Shown here in pieces: positions 32,054 to 40,217 of a stretch of DNA of 64,000 nucleotides; positions within the stretch are counted from its first letter, which is position 1, and every line of letters begins with the position of its first letter. The notes below the pieces were generated by a model. That model had not been told where the DNA came from, did not search any database, and was given only the letters and a program-made list of their open reading frames with translations. Origin of the DNA: Streptomyces sp. CB03234 (lineage in GTDB: Bacteria; Actinomycetota; Actinomycetes; Streptomycetales; Streptomycetaceae); contig NZ_LIYH01000004.1 of assembly GCF_001905885.1 (NCBI RefSeq), positions 558,001 through 622,000 of the forward strand, given 5' to 3'. The position numbers and the translations under genes are program-made.

Positions 32054-32733
32054 CGGGCCACGGCCTCCTTCTTCATCGGCAGGACGCCGAGCCGGGCCAG
32101 ATCGCCCTTGCTGGACTGCGTCAGCAGCCGCATCACCAGCACGGTGAGCAGGCCCTCGCTGACCGCCAGCGGGATCTGGGTGACCGCGAAGATGGAGCCG
32201 AACTTCGCCAGCGAACCGACGACACCGCTGCTCGGGTCCGGGAACGCCAGCGCGAGCTGCACGCTGGTGACGCAGTACGTGGAGAGGTCGGCGACGAACG
32301 CCCCGAAGAACACGCTGACCATCAGCGGCACGTCGAAGCGGCGCAGCAGCCAGTACACCCCGAACCCGGCCCATGGGCCCACGATCGCCATCGAGAAGGC
32401 GTTGGCACCAAGGGTCGTCAGACCGCCGTGTGCCAGCAGCAGCGCCTGGAAGAGCAGGGTGATGGTGCCCAGCACCGCCATGATCGGCGGCCGGAACAGG
32501 ATCGCGCCCAGCCCCGTACCGGTCGGGTGCGAGCAACTGCCCGTCACCGACGGGATCTTCAGGGCGGACAGGACAAAAGTGAAGGCACCGGACGCACCGA
32601 GCAGGAGAGTCGATTCGGGATGGGCCTTGACCTCCCGGGTCAGGGCCCGTACGCCGTGGGCGACGAAGGGAGCGGCCGCGACGGTCCAGGCGACCGCGTG
32701 TGCAGGGGGTAGATACCCCTCGGCAATATGCAT
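32050..32733 (-). CDS. cbiM: Cobalt-binding substrate-specific component CbiM
   Basis: 227 residues. It begins MHIAEGYLPPAHA, where the N-terminal Met and His2 are metal ligands, which fixes the start at ATG 32733; a longer frame upstream is only riboswitch sequence. Six to seven membrane helices and the CbiM motif SCSHPTGTGLGAILF follow. It heads the cbiMNQO operon, so cobalt uptake is under control of the cobalamin riboswitch just upstream. Confidence 0.93.
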   Translation of the reverse strand: MHIAEGYLPPAHAVAWTVAAAPFVAHGVRALTREVKAHPESTLLLGASGAFTFVLSALKIPSVTGSCSHPTGTGLGAILFRPPIMAVLGTITLLFQALLLAHGGLTTLGANAFSMAIVGPWAGFGVYWLLRRFDVPLMVSVFFGAFVADLSTYCVTSVQLALAFPDPSSGVVGSLAKFGSIFAVTQIPLAVSEGLLTVLVMRLLTQSSKGDLARLGVLPMKKEAVAR

Positions 32734-32738
32734 GGTTG

Positions 32739-32751
32739 GGAGACCCTCTCC
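32739..32751 (-). promoter_or_regulatory. Hairpin at the cbiM ribosome-binding site (riboswitch expression platform)
   Basis: On the minus strand GGAGA-GGG-TCTCC folds as a 5-bp hairpin whose purine-rich arm and loop (GGAGAGGG) are the only Shine-Dalgarno-like sequence before cbiM. It ends 5 nt before the ATG, so it can hide the ribosome-binding site when cobalamin is bound. Confidence 0.5.
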
Positions 32752-32774
32752 AGCACCTCGTGGATGGACAACGC

Positions 32775-32966
32775 GCCTTGGCCGGTCTCCTGGCTGACGG
32801 GATGGCAAGGGGTATGCCGCCGCGACTCCGCCTTCCCGGTCCCCGCGGTCTCCCGCGGTGTTCCAGTGGCTTTCCCGGGGTGGTTTCCCAGGGAGTGGAG
32901 CCGGACTTCCCGATCACAGTGGCGAGGGCCGCACCGGTACCGCACCGGTTTCCCGTACACCAAGGC
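32775..32966 (-). ncRNA. Cobalamin (B12) riboswitch
   Basis: Read on the minus strand, the element opens with P1 strand GCCTTGG (32966-32960), which pairs with CCAAGGC (32781-32775) at its end. Between them are, in order, GGGAAACCGGTGCGG, a CTCGCCACTGTGATCGGGAA core, GCCACTGG, CCGGGAAGGCGG, and the B12 box GTCAGCCAGGAGACCGGCC. All main consensus blocks occur in the right order. It is 41 nt upstream of cbiM and should shut down cobalt import when cobalamin is plentiful. Confidence 0.93.
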
Positions 32967-33132
32967 CCTGCGACAGTAGTGCGTTGACCAGGTACATCAC
33001 AACCCGCGCACCAGTACGGGCGTCCGCGAGGCCGGCGGCGTGGGCGTCCGGTCGCACCCGGCCGGCGCCGGCCCGGCCGGGTCCGGGACGGGCCGGGCGG
33101 GGCCACGGCGGTGCTCGGCCGCCCGGACAGCG

Positions 33133-33168
33133 CGAAGGCCCTGCCGGGACGTCCCGGCAGGGCCTTCG
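33133..33168. terminator. 36-bp perfect palindrome, terminator
   Basis: CGAAGGCCCTGCCGGGAC (33133-33150) is followed directly by its exact reverse complement (33151-33168). It lies 24 nt after the stop of the DUF1918 gene (minus strand) and upstream of the riboswitch, insulating the two. Bases 32967-33132 hold no gene that I can support; 33055-33110 is a GC-rich simple sequence. Confidence 0.85.
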
Positions 33169-33191
33169 GGCACGGCGGAGGCTCGAAAGCC

Positions 33192-33380
33192 TCAGCCGTG
33201 GAAGGGTTTCACCACGGTGTCCGGGCCGGGCGACATGACGGTCTCGTGCCCGTCCTCGAAGCGCACACGGTAAGGCGGGGTGCCGTCCGGTCCGAGTACC
33301 TCGACGATCTCTGCCGTACGGTCGCCCTGCCCGACGATCCGCCCGTGGACGAGCAGCCTGTCACCCACACTGGCCTGCAT
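33192..33380 (-). CDS. DUF1918 small protein
   Basis: 62 residues starting MQASVGDRLLVHGRIVGQGD at ATG 33380 with AGGAGG 7 nt upstream; the frame extends further to 33512 but without coding signals. The whole protein is the DUF1918 fold (GDRLLVHG...EIVEVLGPDG...RFEDGHETVMSPGPD), an SH3-like beta barrel common in actinomycetes and of unknown function. Single gene with its own strong terminator. Confidence 0.88.
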   Translation of the reverse strand: MQASVGDRLLVHGRIVGQGDRTAEIVEVLGPDGTPPYRVRFEDGHETVMSPGPDTVVKPFHG

Positions 33381-33453
33381 GATCGTGCCTCCTGTCGATT
33401 CGGTTCCGGTCGCGGGAGGAAATCCCCGCGCCGATGGGGCCGCATGCGCGGTG

Positions 33454-34287
33454 TCACTGGATCGGAGGAGTCGATTCGTCGCGCCGTGGTGGGGGTGGTG
33501 AGGGTGTGACATTGCGGTGCCGGGGCGCTGCTTGGCGAGGGGGGCGCGTCAGGGTGATCTGGCGGACGAGTTGCTGGAAACAGGCCAGCGCCGCGACGGC
33601 GGGCAGGGCGGCTGCCGCCGCATCGGTGATGGTCCGTGGGGCCTGCGCCACGCAAAGTATGACGGCGATGGTCGAGAACAGCAGTACGACGCACCAGGAA
33701 TGGGCCGCGCGACGCCTGTGGAGGGCCGCTCTCAGAATGGAGAGGGACGCGACCATCCAGGGGCCGTAGACGAGCAGAGGCCACCAGCCCACCACATGGC
33801 GGGGAGTGCGCGGTTCGGCGACGTGGCGCAACGGGTCGTAGGTGACCATGCCGCCGTAGACGCTGACCATGGAGACGATGACAGCGGCGAGCGCCGCGGT
33901 GAAGAAGCTCCCTGTCTGGAGCGGAGTCAGTGCGCCTTTCCTCGGGGAGACACGGCGGTGGCTCGGGGTGGGGGGCCGCACCGGTGACAGCTGGGCGGTG
34001 ATCTGTTCCAGGCCGGCCAGCGACTGGTCGGCTTCGCACGCGTCATGGGCGGTCTCTCGCACCGGTACCGCGGACGCGAACGCGTCGAGGTGCTCGGGCG
34101 GCACGGACTCCTGGAGGAGACAGGCGAGTTCCTCCGCCGGGTCCCAGAGGGGGTCCAGCGGACCGAGGGGAGGAAGCGGCCGGCGGCCGGCTTGCCAATA
34201 GGGCGGGCTCTCGGGAGGCGGAGCGGCCGGGAAATCCGACGGTGAGCGAGATGGGGGCTGGTCACGGCGACTGTGCGTCTCATACAT
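33454..34287 (-). CDS. DUF2637-like membrane protein
   Basis: 277 residues. A proline-rich N-terminal half (DQPPSRSPSDFPAAPPPESP) precedes four hydrophobic segments from about residue 120: GSFFTAALAAVIVSMVSVYG, WWPLLVYGPWMVASLSILR, SWCVVLLFSTIAVILCVA and AAALPAVAALACFQQLV. The layout and the SVYGGMVT / YGPWMVASLSI motifs resemble DUF2637 (SpdA/SpdB-like) proteins found on actinomycete chromosomes and plasmids. ATG 34287 overlaps the end of the preceding gene by 8 nt. Confidence 0.65.
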   Translation of the reverse strand: MYETHSRRDQPPSRSPSDFPAAPPPESPPYWQAGRRPLPPLGPLDPLWDPAEELACLLQESVPPEHLDAFASAVPVRETAHDACEADQSLAGLEQITAQLSPVRPPTPSHRRVSPRKGALTPLQTGSFFTAALAAVIVSMVSVYGGMVTYDPLRHVAEPRTPRHVVGWWPLLVYGPWMVASLSILRAALHRRRAAHSWCVVLLFSTIAVILCVAQAPRTITDAAAAALPAVAALACFQQLVRQITLTRPPRQAAPRHRNVTPSPPPPRRDESTPPIQ

Positions 34288-34588
34288 GACAGCGCTGTCC
34301 CGGGAATTCGCCGCCGCGGAGGACGACCGGCTCAAGAGCCTGCGACCGGCGGTCGAACTCCGCCTGAATGCGGCTCATCGCCATCAAGAAGTCCTCCAGG
34401 ATCGAGGAGGAGTAATGCAATTCGATGCACTGAGTGTCATTGTGCAAAGTCGCGCTCTTGCCGACGGGATATGCGCCGAGCCTCTGGGTCAATGTCCATT
34501 TACCTGCCCGAGTGGCCCGAGGCCGGTTGTCCCAACCTCCTCCGAGGTAGCCGCGAGGAGACGAGACAGGTGTTGGTGCGGTGGTCAT
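34280..34588 (-). CDS. Unknown protein, 102 residues
   Basis: Begins MTTAPTPVSSPRGYLGGGWD at ATG 34588 behind AGGGGG. A predicted beta-rich middle (GKWTLTQRLGAYPVGKSATL) is followed by a helix (SILEDFLMAMSRIQAEFDRR). No recognised domain. Its stop lies within the first codons of the DUF2637-like gene (ATGTATGA), so the two are coupled. Third-position GC is lower than in most of the window, notable for 34300-34720. Confidence 0.6.
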   Translation of the reverse strand: MTTAPTPVSSPRGYLGGGWDNRPRATRAGKWTLTQRLGAYPVGKSATLHNDTQCIELHYSSSILEDFLMAMSRIQAEFDRRSQALEPVVLRGGEFPGQRCHV

Positions 34589-34990
34589 AGTCCCCCTAAC
34601 GCCTTCGATCATGATCCGGATGCGCGTCACTCGGGTGACGTCATTGGGGCATATGGGTGCTTCGACGGGTCTTTTATCGGACTGTGGCGTGTCTCGGACA
34701 CGCCAGTAACTCGCCCTTTTGTCGCTCGTGGCCGACCGATGAGCCCGCCGGAGCCCCATTGGAATGATGAATTACCTTCCGGCAAGTCATATTCCGCGCC
34801 GGAAAGGCCGCTTCTTCTGCAGCGGCGAACGCGGCGGAGACCCTGGCGGCCGGGACCGGGCGGGCCGTGCTGAGGGCCGGCTGCCTTCGCTGTCGCCAGG
34901 CGCGGCTTGCCGGTCGCGCGGAGGGGAGTGCGGGCCCGTGCGCGCGCGAGAGGCCACGGGGCCGCCGTCCCTCCTCGGCAGCGCCTCGCC
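34589..34990. other. Gene-free stretch with an inverted repeat
   Basis: No reading frame here has coding character. The left part (34590-34720) is AT-richer than its surroundings and should hold the promoter of the 102-residue protein gene. GGCGTGTC (34686-34693) and GACACGCC (34697-34704) form a perfect 8-bp inverted repeat with a TCG centre, an operator candidate about 100 nt upstream of that gene. Confidence 0.5.
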
Positions 34991-35395
34991 TCACTCCTTG
35001 CGGTAGCCGTACGCCTCGGACGCGGCCGTCACCACCGCGTCCAGGTCACCGCCCGCCGACGCGGTGACCACCGCCGCCACCGCGCCCTCCACGAACGGCG
35101 CGTCGACCAGCCGGGTCCCCTCGGGGAGTTCGTCGCCCTCCGCGAGCAGGGCCTTCACCGTCAGGACGGCGCTGCCGAGGTCCACCAGGACGGCCACCCC
35201 CGCCCCGCCGTCGACCGTCGTCACCGCCTGGGTGATCAGCTCCGCGCTGGTGCCGAGCCCGCCGTCCGGCGTGCCGCCCGCCGCCGCCACCGTCGCCGTC
35301 GCCCTGCCGCCCGCGAGGCCGCGGGCCAGCTCGGCCACCGAGGACGCGACCGCCGCGCTGTGCGAGACGAGCACGATGCCCACCGGGGCGCTCAC
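34991..35395 (-). CDS. dhaM: Dihydroxyacetone kinase phosphotransferase subunit DhaM
   Basis: 134 residues, a single EIIA-mannose-type domain; the phospho-acceptor is His12 in IVLVSHS. The GTG start at 35395 overlaps the DhaL stop as GTGA. DhaM takes phosphate from HPr of the PTS and passes it to the ADP bound on DhaL. It lacks the HPr and EI-like domains fused in the E. coli protein, as in many Gram-positive bacteria. Confidence 0.92.
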   Translation of the reverse strand: MSAPVGIVLVSHSAAVASSVAELARGLAGGRATATVAAAGGTPDGGLGTSAELITQAVTTVDGGAGVAVLVDLGSAVLTVKALLAEGDELPEGTRLVDAPFVEGAVAAVVTASAGGDLDAVVTAASEAYGYRKE

Positions 35396-36006
35396 CGGGC
35401 CCCCTCCGCCCCCGCGAGGGCGGCGATCAGCAGGGCCGAGGACGTGGCGCCCGGGTCCTGGTGTCCGATGCTGCGCTCACCGAGATAGCTCGCCCTGCCC
35501 TTGCGGGCCTGCATGGGTACGGTCGCGAGGGCGCCCTGGTCCGCCGCCTCCGCGGCCGCCGCGAAGGACTCGCCGAGCGATTCGGCCAGCGCCTCGACGG
35601 CCGGCTCCAGCGCGTCCAGCATCGTCTTGTCCCCGGCCTTCGCCCCGCCGAGCTGCGCCACCGCGGCCACGCCCGCGCGCAGCGCCTCGGCCAGTTGCAC
35701 GGGCGCCACCTCGGCGGCGTCGCCCAGTGCCTTGCCGGTGCGCCGCAGCAGCGTCCCGTACAACGGGCCCGACGCCCCGCCGACGGTCGAGATCAGCTGT
35801 CGCCCCGCCAGCGTGAGGACGGCCCCCGGCGTCCCGGCCGGCTCGCCCTCCAGGGCCTTGACCACGGCGGCGAAGCCGCGTTGCAGATTGGCGCCGTGGT
35901 CGGCGTCACCGATGGCGGAGTCGAGCTCGGTGAGCCGGTCGGCCTCCCGGTCCACGGCGGCGGCCGCGCCGGTCATCCAGCGCCGGAAGAACTCCGCGTC
36001 GAGCAT
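35392..36006 (-). CDS. dhaL: Dihydroxyacetone kinase ADP-binding subunit DhaL
   Basis: 204 residues. The magnesium-binding aspartates lie in ELDSAIGDADHGANLQRGF (family D-x-x-x-GDxDHG), followed by STVGGASGPLYGTLLRRTGK and GDKTMLDALEPA, all family signatures. It holds ADP as a cofactor that is rephosphorylated by DhaM. ATG 36006 lies 8 nt after the DhaK stop. Confidence 0.93.
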   Translation of the reverse strand: MLDAEFFRRWMTGAAAAVDREADRLTELDSAIGDADHGANLQRGFAAVVKALEGEPAGTPGAVLTLAGRQLISTVGGASGPLYGTLLRRTGKALGDAAEVAPVQLAEALRAGVAAVAQLGGAKAGDKTMLDALEPAVEALAESLGESFAAAAEAADQGALATVPMQARKGRASYLGERSIGHQDPGATSSALLIAALAGAEGAR

Positions 36007-36014
36007 CGCCGGCC

Positions 36015-37007
36015 TCACATTCCCCACCGCAGGGCGGCGGTCCGCACCGGCGCGTCCCACAGTCGCAGCAGTTCCTCGTCGGCCTGGCACAGGGTCACCG
36101 AGCAGCCGGCCATGTCGAGCGAGGTCACATAGTTGCCGACGAGCGTACGGGCCACGGCGACGCCCCGCTCGCCCAGCACGCGCTGGACCTCGGCATTGAA
36201 GCCGTACAGCTCCAGCAGGGGCGTCGCGCCCATGCCGTTCACCAGGACCAGCACCGGCCCGCTGGGCTTCAGGTCCTCCAGCACGGCGTCCACCGCGAAG
36301 TCGGCGATCTCCCGCGAGGTCATCATCGGCCGCCGCTCCCGGCCGGGCTCGCCGTGGATACCGATGCCCAACTCCAGCTCGCCGGGTGGCAGGTCGAACG
36401 TCGGGCTGCCCTTCGCGGGCGTGGTGCAGGCGCTCAGCGCCACGCCGAAGCTCCGCGCACTCGCGTTCACCCGCCGGGCGATCGCCTCCACCCGCTCCAG
36501 CGGCGCGCCCTCCTCGGCGGCCGCGCCCGCGATCTTCTCCACGAACAGCGTCGCCCCGGTTCCGCGCCGCCCGGCCGTGTACGTACTGTCGGACACGGCC
36601 ACGTCGTCGTCGACGAGGACCTTGGCGACCTGCACGCCCTCGTCCTCGGCGAGCTCGGCCGCCATCTCGAAGTTCAGCACGTCGCCGGTGTAGTTCTTGA
36701 CGACGAACAGCACCCCGCGCCCGCTGTCCACGGCGGCCGCCGCGCGCACCATCTGCTGCGGAACCGGCGACGTGAACACCTCGCCCGGACAGGCCGCCGC
36801 CAGCATCCCGGGCCCGACGAACCCGGCGTGCAACGGCTCGTGCCCGGACCCGCCCCCCGACACCAGCGCCACCTGCCCGGCGACGGGCGCGTCCCGCCGT
36901 ACGACGACCCGGTTCTCCACGTCCACGGTGAGCTCGGGATGCGCGGCCGCGATGCCGCGCAGGGCGTCGGCGACGACGCTCTCGGGCACGTTGATGAGCA
37001 TTCTCAA
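36015..37007 (-). CDS. dhaK: Dihydroxyacetone kinase substrate-binding subunit DhaK
   Basis: 330 residues. ALVSGGGSGHEPLHAG and ELGIGIHGEPG are the conserved motifs; the His of the latter forms the covalent hemiaminal with dihydroxyacetone. The start is a TTG at 37007: GGGAG lies 6 nt upstream of it, while the ATG at 37001 is 12 nt away, and homologues begin M-K/R-M-LIN. With DhaL and DhaM it phosphorylates dihydroxyacetone to DHAP using PEP, linking to the glycerol genes at 10-14 kb. Confidence 0.93.
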   Translation of the reverse strand: MRMLINVPESVVADALRGIAAAHPELTVDVENRVVVRRDAPVAGQVALVSGGGSGHEPLHAGFVGPGMLAAACPGEVFTSPVPQQMVRAAAAVDSGRGVLFVVKNYTGDVLNFEMAAELAEDEGVQVAKVLVDDDVAVSDSTYTAGRRGTGATLFVEKIAGAAAEEGAPLERVEAIARRVNASARSFGVALSACTTPAKGSPTFDLPPGELELGIGIHGEPGRERRPMMTSREIADFAVDAVLEDLKPSGPVLVLVNGMGATPLLELYGFNAEVQRVLGERGVAVARTLVGNYVTSLDMAGCSVTLCQADEELLRLWDAPVRTAALRWGM

Positions 37008-37035
37008 CGATATCTCCCAGTTGTGCCGTGGCGTT

Positions 37036-37269
37036 TCAAGCCGCCAGGGACGTTTGTGTGGTGCCTGATGCCGCGGGCTTCGCCAGGAGCGCGTCGGCAG
37101 CCGCGAGCGCGTCGGCGATCGAGCGGCTCCCGGTCACCACACACAGCGTGTAGGTGACGTCGTCCAGCTCTCGTTGCCACGCCGGCTCGCTTTTCTCCGC
37201 CAGTGCGATGCGGGCACTCGCGTATCGGGCGAGCAGCGTTCTCACGTAGCGCGGGTCCGGATTCAGCAC
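37036..37269 (-). CDS. DUF5133 small protein
   Basis: 77 residues when started at GTG 37269, which has GGAGG 9 nt upstream. The product then begins (M)LNPDPRYVRTLLARYASARI, the normal DUF5133 N-terminus, and contains the family motif TYTLCVVTGSRSIADALAAAD. A longer frame to ATG 37332 adds 21 residues without a ribosome-binding site. DUF5133 proteins are Streptomyces-specific and of unknown function. It lies 28 nt before dhaK and may share its transcript. Confidence 0.8.
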   Translation of the reverse strand: MLNPDPRYVRTLLARYASARIALAEKSEPAWQRELDDVTYTLCVVTGSRSIADALAAADALLAKPAASGTTQTSLAA

Positions 37270-37380
37270 GATCGCAGCCCTCCAACGACACACCGGGGTG
37301 CCGTACGTATTTCCCACGCCCATGAACTTCATGCTCCCGACTCCGCACAGTGAGCGGCCCCTGGCCGGCCGGCCGGCGGG

Positions 37381-40083
37381 TCAAAGGGCCTCGTCGCTCC
37401 ACTGGTCGAGCAGGGCGTCGTCGAGTCCCGTGGGTTCCACCGCTCGGCCGTGGAGGGACTGTTCGGTCCAGATGACCTTGCCCTCGGGGGTGTACCGGGT
37501 GCCCCAGCGTTCGGCGTACTGGGCGACGAGGAACAGGCCGCGGCCGCCCTCGTCGGTGGCCTTGGCCCGGCGCAGGTGGGGTGAGGTGCTGCTGCCGTCG
37601 GAGACCTCGCAGATCAGGTTGCGGCCGTGGAGCAGCCGGACGGTGATCGGGGCGCCGCCGTAGCGGATGGCGTTGGTGATCAGCTCGCTGAGGATGAGTT
37701 CGGTGCTGAAGCCGATGTCGTCCAGGCCCCAGTCCGCCAGGCGGCGGGCGCAGGCGGTGCGGACCGGGGCCACCGCGGCGGGGTCACGGGGCACCTCCCA
37801 CTCGGCGAAGTCCTCGGGGTCGAGGCGGCGCGTGCGGGCGATCAGCAGCACGATGTCGTCGATCGGCTGGGCGGGCAGCATGGCCTCGATCACCGCGGCG
37901 CAGGTGGACTCCGGTGTGCGGTCGGTCCCGGCCAGGGCAGTACGCAGGGCTTCCATGCCGGCGTCCAGGTCGTGGCCGCGGCCCTCGATCAGCCCGTCGG
38001 TGTAGAGCACCAGCTTGGAGTCCTCGGCCAGGGTCAGCTCGGCGCTCTCGGAGGGCATTCCGGCGCCCAGGCCCAGCGGCGGCGAGACCGGCATGCGCAG
38101 GAAGGTCACGGTCCCGTCGGGGTGGACCACCGCGGGCTGCGGGTGGCCGGCGGTGGCGGCGGCCACCCGCCCGGAGACGGGATCGTAGACGGCGTACAGG
38201 CAGGTGGCCCCGGTGATCCCCTGACCGTCCCGGTCTTCCGGGGCGTCCTCGTTGGTGTCGATGTGGGCCACCAGCTCATCCAGATGGCTCAGCAGCTCGT
38301 CGGGAGGCAGGTCCAGGGTGGAGAAGTTGTGTACGGCGGTACGCAGCCGGCCCATGGTGGCCGCGGCGTGCAGCCCGTGGCCGACGACGTCGCCGACGAC
38401 CAGCGCCACCCGGGCGCCGGACAGCGGGATGACGTCGAACCAGTCGCCGCCCACCCCGGCGCGGGCGGGCAGGTAGCGGTACGCCGCTTCGAGGGCGTTC
38501 TGCTCGGGTACGCCCCGGGGCAGGAGGCTGCGCTGCAGGGTGACGGCCAGGGTGTGCTCGCGGGTGTAGCGGCGGGCGTTGTCGATTGCGACCGCCGCCC
38601 GGGCGGCCAGCTCCTCGGCGAACGTTGTGTCCTCCTCCTCGAAGGGCGCGGAGGCGCTCGCCCGCCAGAAGTTCGCCACGCCCAGCAGCACACCCCGCGC
38701 CCGCATCGGCACCGCGACGACGGAGCGGAAGCCCTGCTCCGGGACGTCGGTCTCCAGGACCGCGCGGCCGGTGACCATCGCGGTGGCGACGGGACCGGTG
38801 GGCGCGAACCGGATCAGCTCGCCGACGGGGCGCAGGGACCGGTCCGCTCCCGCGCCGTGGACGGCGGCGCGGCGCAACTCGGCGCTCGTCCCGGGCGGTG
38901 GCTCCTCGCCCAGCAGGACGGCGTCCAGCAGCTCCACGGTGACGGCGTCGGCGAACCGCGGTACGGACACCTTGGCGAGTTCCTCGGCGGTGCGCGTCAC
39001 ATCCAGCGTGGCTCCCACCCGCACCCCCGCGTCGTACAGGAGCTTCAGCCGCTCCCGTGCGACCTCCGCGCGCCCGGTGACCGTCGCCAGTTCGGTGGTG
39101 TCCCGCAGCGTCACCACGCTGCCCGCCCGGCCCCCGTACGGCGCCGTGGGCCGCTTGTTCACGGCCAGCAGCCGGTCTCCCGCCAGGCACACGGTGTCCG
39201 TGACCGGTTCGCCCGATGCCAGCAGCCGCGCCGTCTCCCCGTCCAGCCCCAGGTCCGAAACCCGCCCCGGCTCCGCGTCCACCGGCAGGTCCAGCAACCG
39301 CCGCGCCTCGTCGTTGGCCAGCAGCACCCGGCCGTCCGCGGCGATGATCAGCACGCCTTCCCGTACGGCGTGCAGCACCGCGTCATGGTGCTCGTACATC
39401 CGGGTCATCTCCGCCGGGCCCATGCCGTGCGTCTGCCGCCGGAGCCGCCTGGACACCAGGGCCGTCCCGGCGGTGGACAGCGCCAGCGCGGCCGCACCGG
39501 CGCCGAGGATGAGCGGCAGCTGCCGTTCGACCAGGTCCCCCACGTTCTCCACGGTGATTCCGGCGGACACCAGACCGACGACGGAACCGTCGGCACCCGT
39601 CACCGGGACCACGGCCTGCACGGCCATGCCGGTGCCGGCGGGCAGCGGCGGCCCGCCGGCCCGCTCCACGACGGTGCGGCCTTCCAGCGCCGGCTGGATG
39701 GTGCCCACGAACTTCTTCCCGATCTGGCGCGGGTCCGGGTACGTCAGGCGGATGCCGTCGGTGGTCATGACGAGAATGAAGTCGACGCCCGCCGCTTCGC
39801 GCGCCGCCTCGGCACGCGGCTGCAGGAGGGCTGTCGGATCGCGGCTGTCCAACGCCTCGGCCGTGCCCGGGGCGTTCGCGAAGGAGTGGGCCGCCGTCAC
39901 CGACAGGCGCTCGGCCTCCCTCTCACCGGCCCGGTTGGCCTGGACCACCACGGCCGTCACCGCGGCCGCGACCACCAGCAGCACGATCACGACCTGCAAC
40001 AGGAACACCTGCCCGGCGGCGGTGCGCGGGCCCAGCAGGGAGCGCATTCCCGACCTCGAACCACGACTGGCCAATTTCTCCAT
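37381..40083 (-). CDS. Sensor SpoIIE-family serine phosphatase with PDC sensor, PAS, GAF and kinase-like domains
   Basis: 900 residues. Order: membrane helix 26-49 (VFLLQVVIVLLVVAAAVTAVV), an extracytoplasmic PDC/sCache domain with DcuS/CitA-like motif TYPDPRQIGKKFVG, membrane helix about 189-210, PAS (about 230-330), GAF (345-500), the SpoIIE/PP2C phosphatase (LQRSLLPRG, GGDWFDVIPL, VVGDVVGHG, DGLIEGRG), and a C-terminal HATPase of the RsbW anti-sigma type (SELITNAIRYG; DEGGRGLFLVAQYAERWG). It probably senses a small carboxylate outside the cell and controls anti-sigma/anti-anti-sigma partners. ATG 40083 has GGAG just upstream; ATG 40047 is also possible. Confidence 0.88.
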   Translation of the reverse strand: MEKLASRGSRSGMRSLLGPRTAAGQVFLLQVVIVLLVVAAAVTAVVVQANRAGEREAERLSVTAAHSFANAPGTAEALDSRDPTALLQPRAEAAREAAGVDFILVMTTDGIRLTYPDPRQIGKKFVGTIQPALEGRTVVERAGGPPLPAGTGMAVQAVVPVTGADGSVVGLVSAGITVENVGDLVERQLPLILGAGAAALALSTAGTALVSRRLRRQTHGMGPAEMTRMYEHHDAVLHAVREGVLIIAADGRVLLANDEARRLLDLPVDAEPGRVSDLGLDGETARLLASGEPVTDTVCLAGDRLLAVNKRPTAPYGGRAGSVVTLRDTTELATVTGRAEVARERLKLLYDAGVRVGATLDVTRTAEELAKVSVPRFADAVTVELLDAVLLGEEPPPGTSAELRRAAVHGAGADRSLRPVGELIRFAPTGPVATAMVTGRAVLETDVPEQGFRSVVAVPMRARGVLLGVANFWRASASAPFEEEDTTFAEELAARAAVAIDNARRYTREHTLAVTLQRSLLPRGVPEQNALEAAYRYLPARAGVGGDWFDVIPLSGARVALVVGDVVGHGLHAAATMGRLRTAVHNFSTLDLPPDELLSHLDELVAHIDTNEDAPEDRDGQGITGATCLYAVYDPVSGRVAAATAGHPQPAVVHPDGTVTFLRMPVSPPLGLGAGMPSESAELTLAEDSKLVLYTDGLIEGRGHDLDAGMEALRTALAGTDRTPESTCAAVIEAMLPAQPIDDIVLLIARTRRLDPEDFAEWEVPRDPAAVAPVRTACARRLADWGLDDIGFSTELILSELITNAIRYGGAPITVRLLHGRNLICEVSDGSSTSPHLRRAKATDEGGRGLFLVAQYAERWGTRYTPEGKVIWTEQSLHGRAVEPTGLDDALLDQWSDEAL

Positions 40084-40217
40084 CACACTCCACACCGGAG
40101 GAGACGAGCCCGGAGACGCGCGCCCTTCCATTGTCGGCGACCGCACGCCCGGATGCGCGAGTAGCGCCCCCGCGGAACCGCCGGATTCGGGCAGCGGCGA
40201 CCGGGAAGTGATCTGTT

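Noticed and set aside
32640..32963. 107-residue frame upstream of cbiM
   Set aside because: It coincides with the cobalamin riboswitch and the cbiM start; the RNA motifs explain the sequence.
34764..35006. 80-residue plus-strand frame MMNYLPASHIP
   Set aside because: No ribosome-binding site, low-complexity Gly/Arg sequence, and it overlaps the end of dhaM on the opposite strand.
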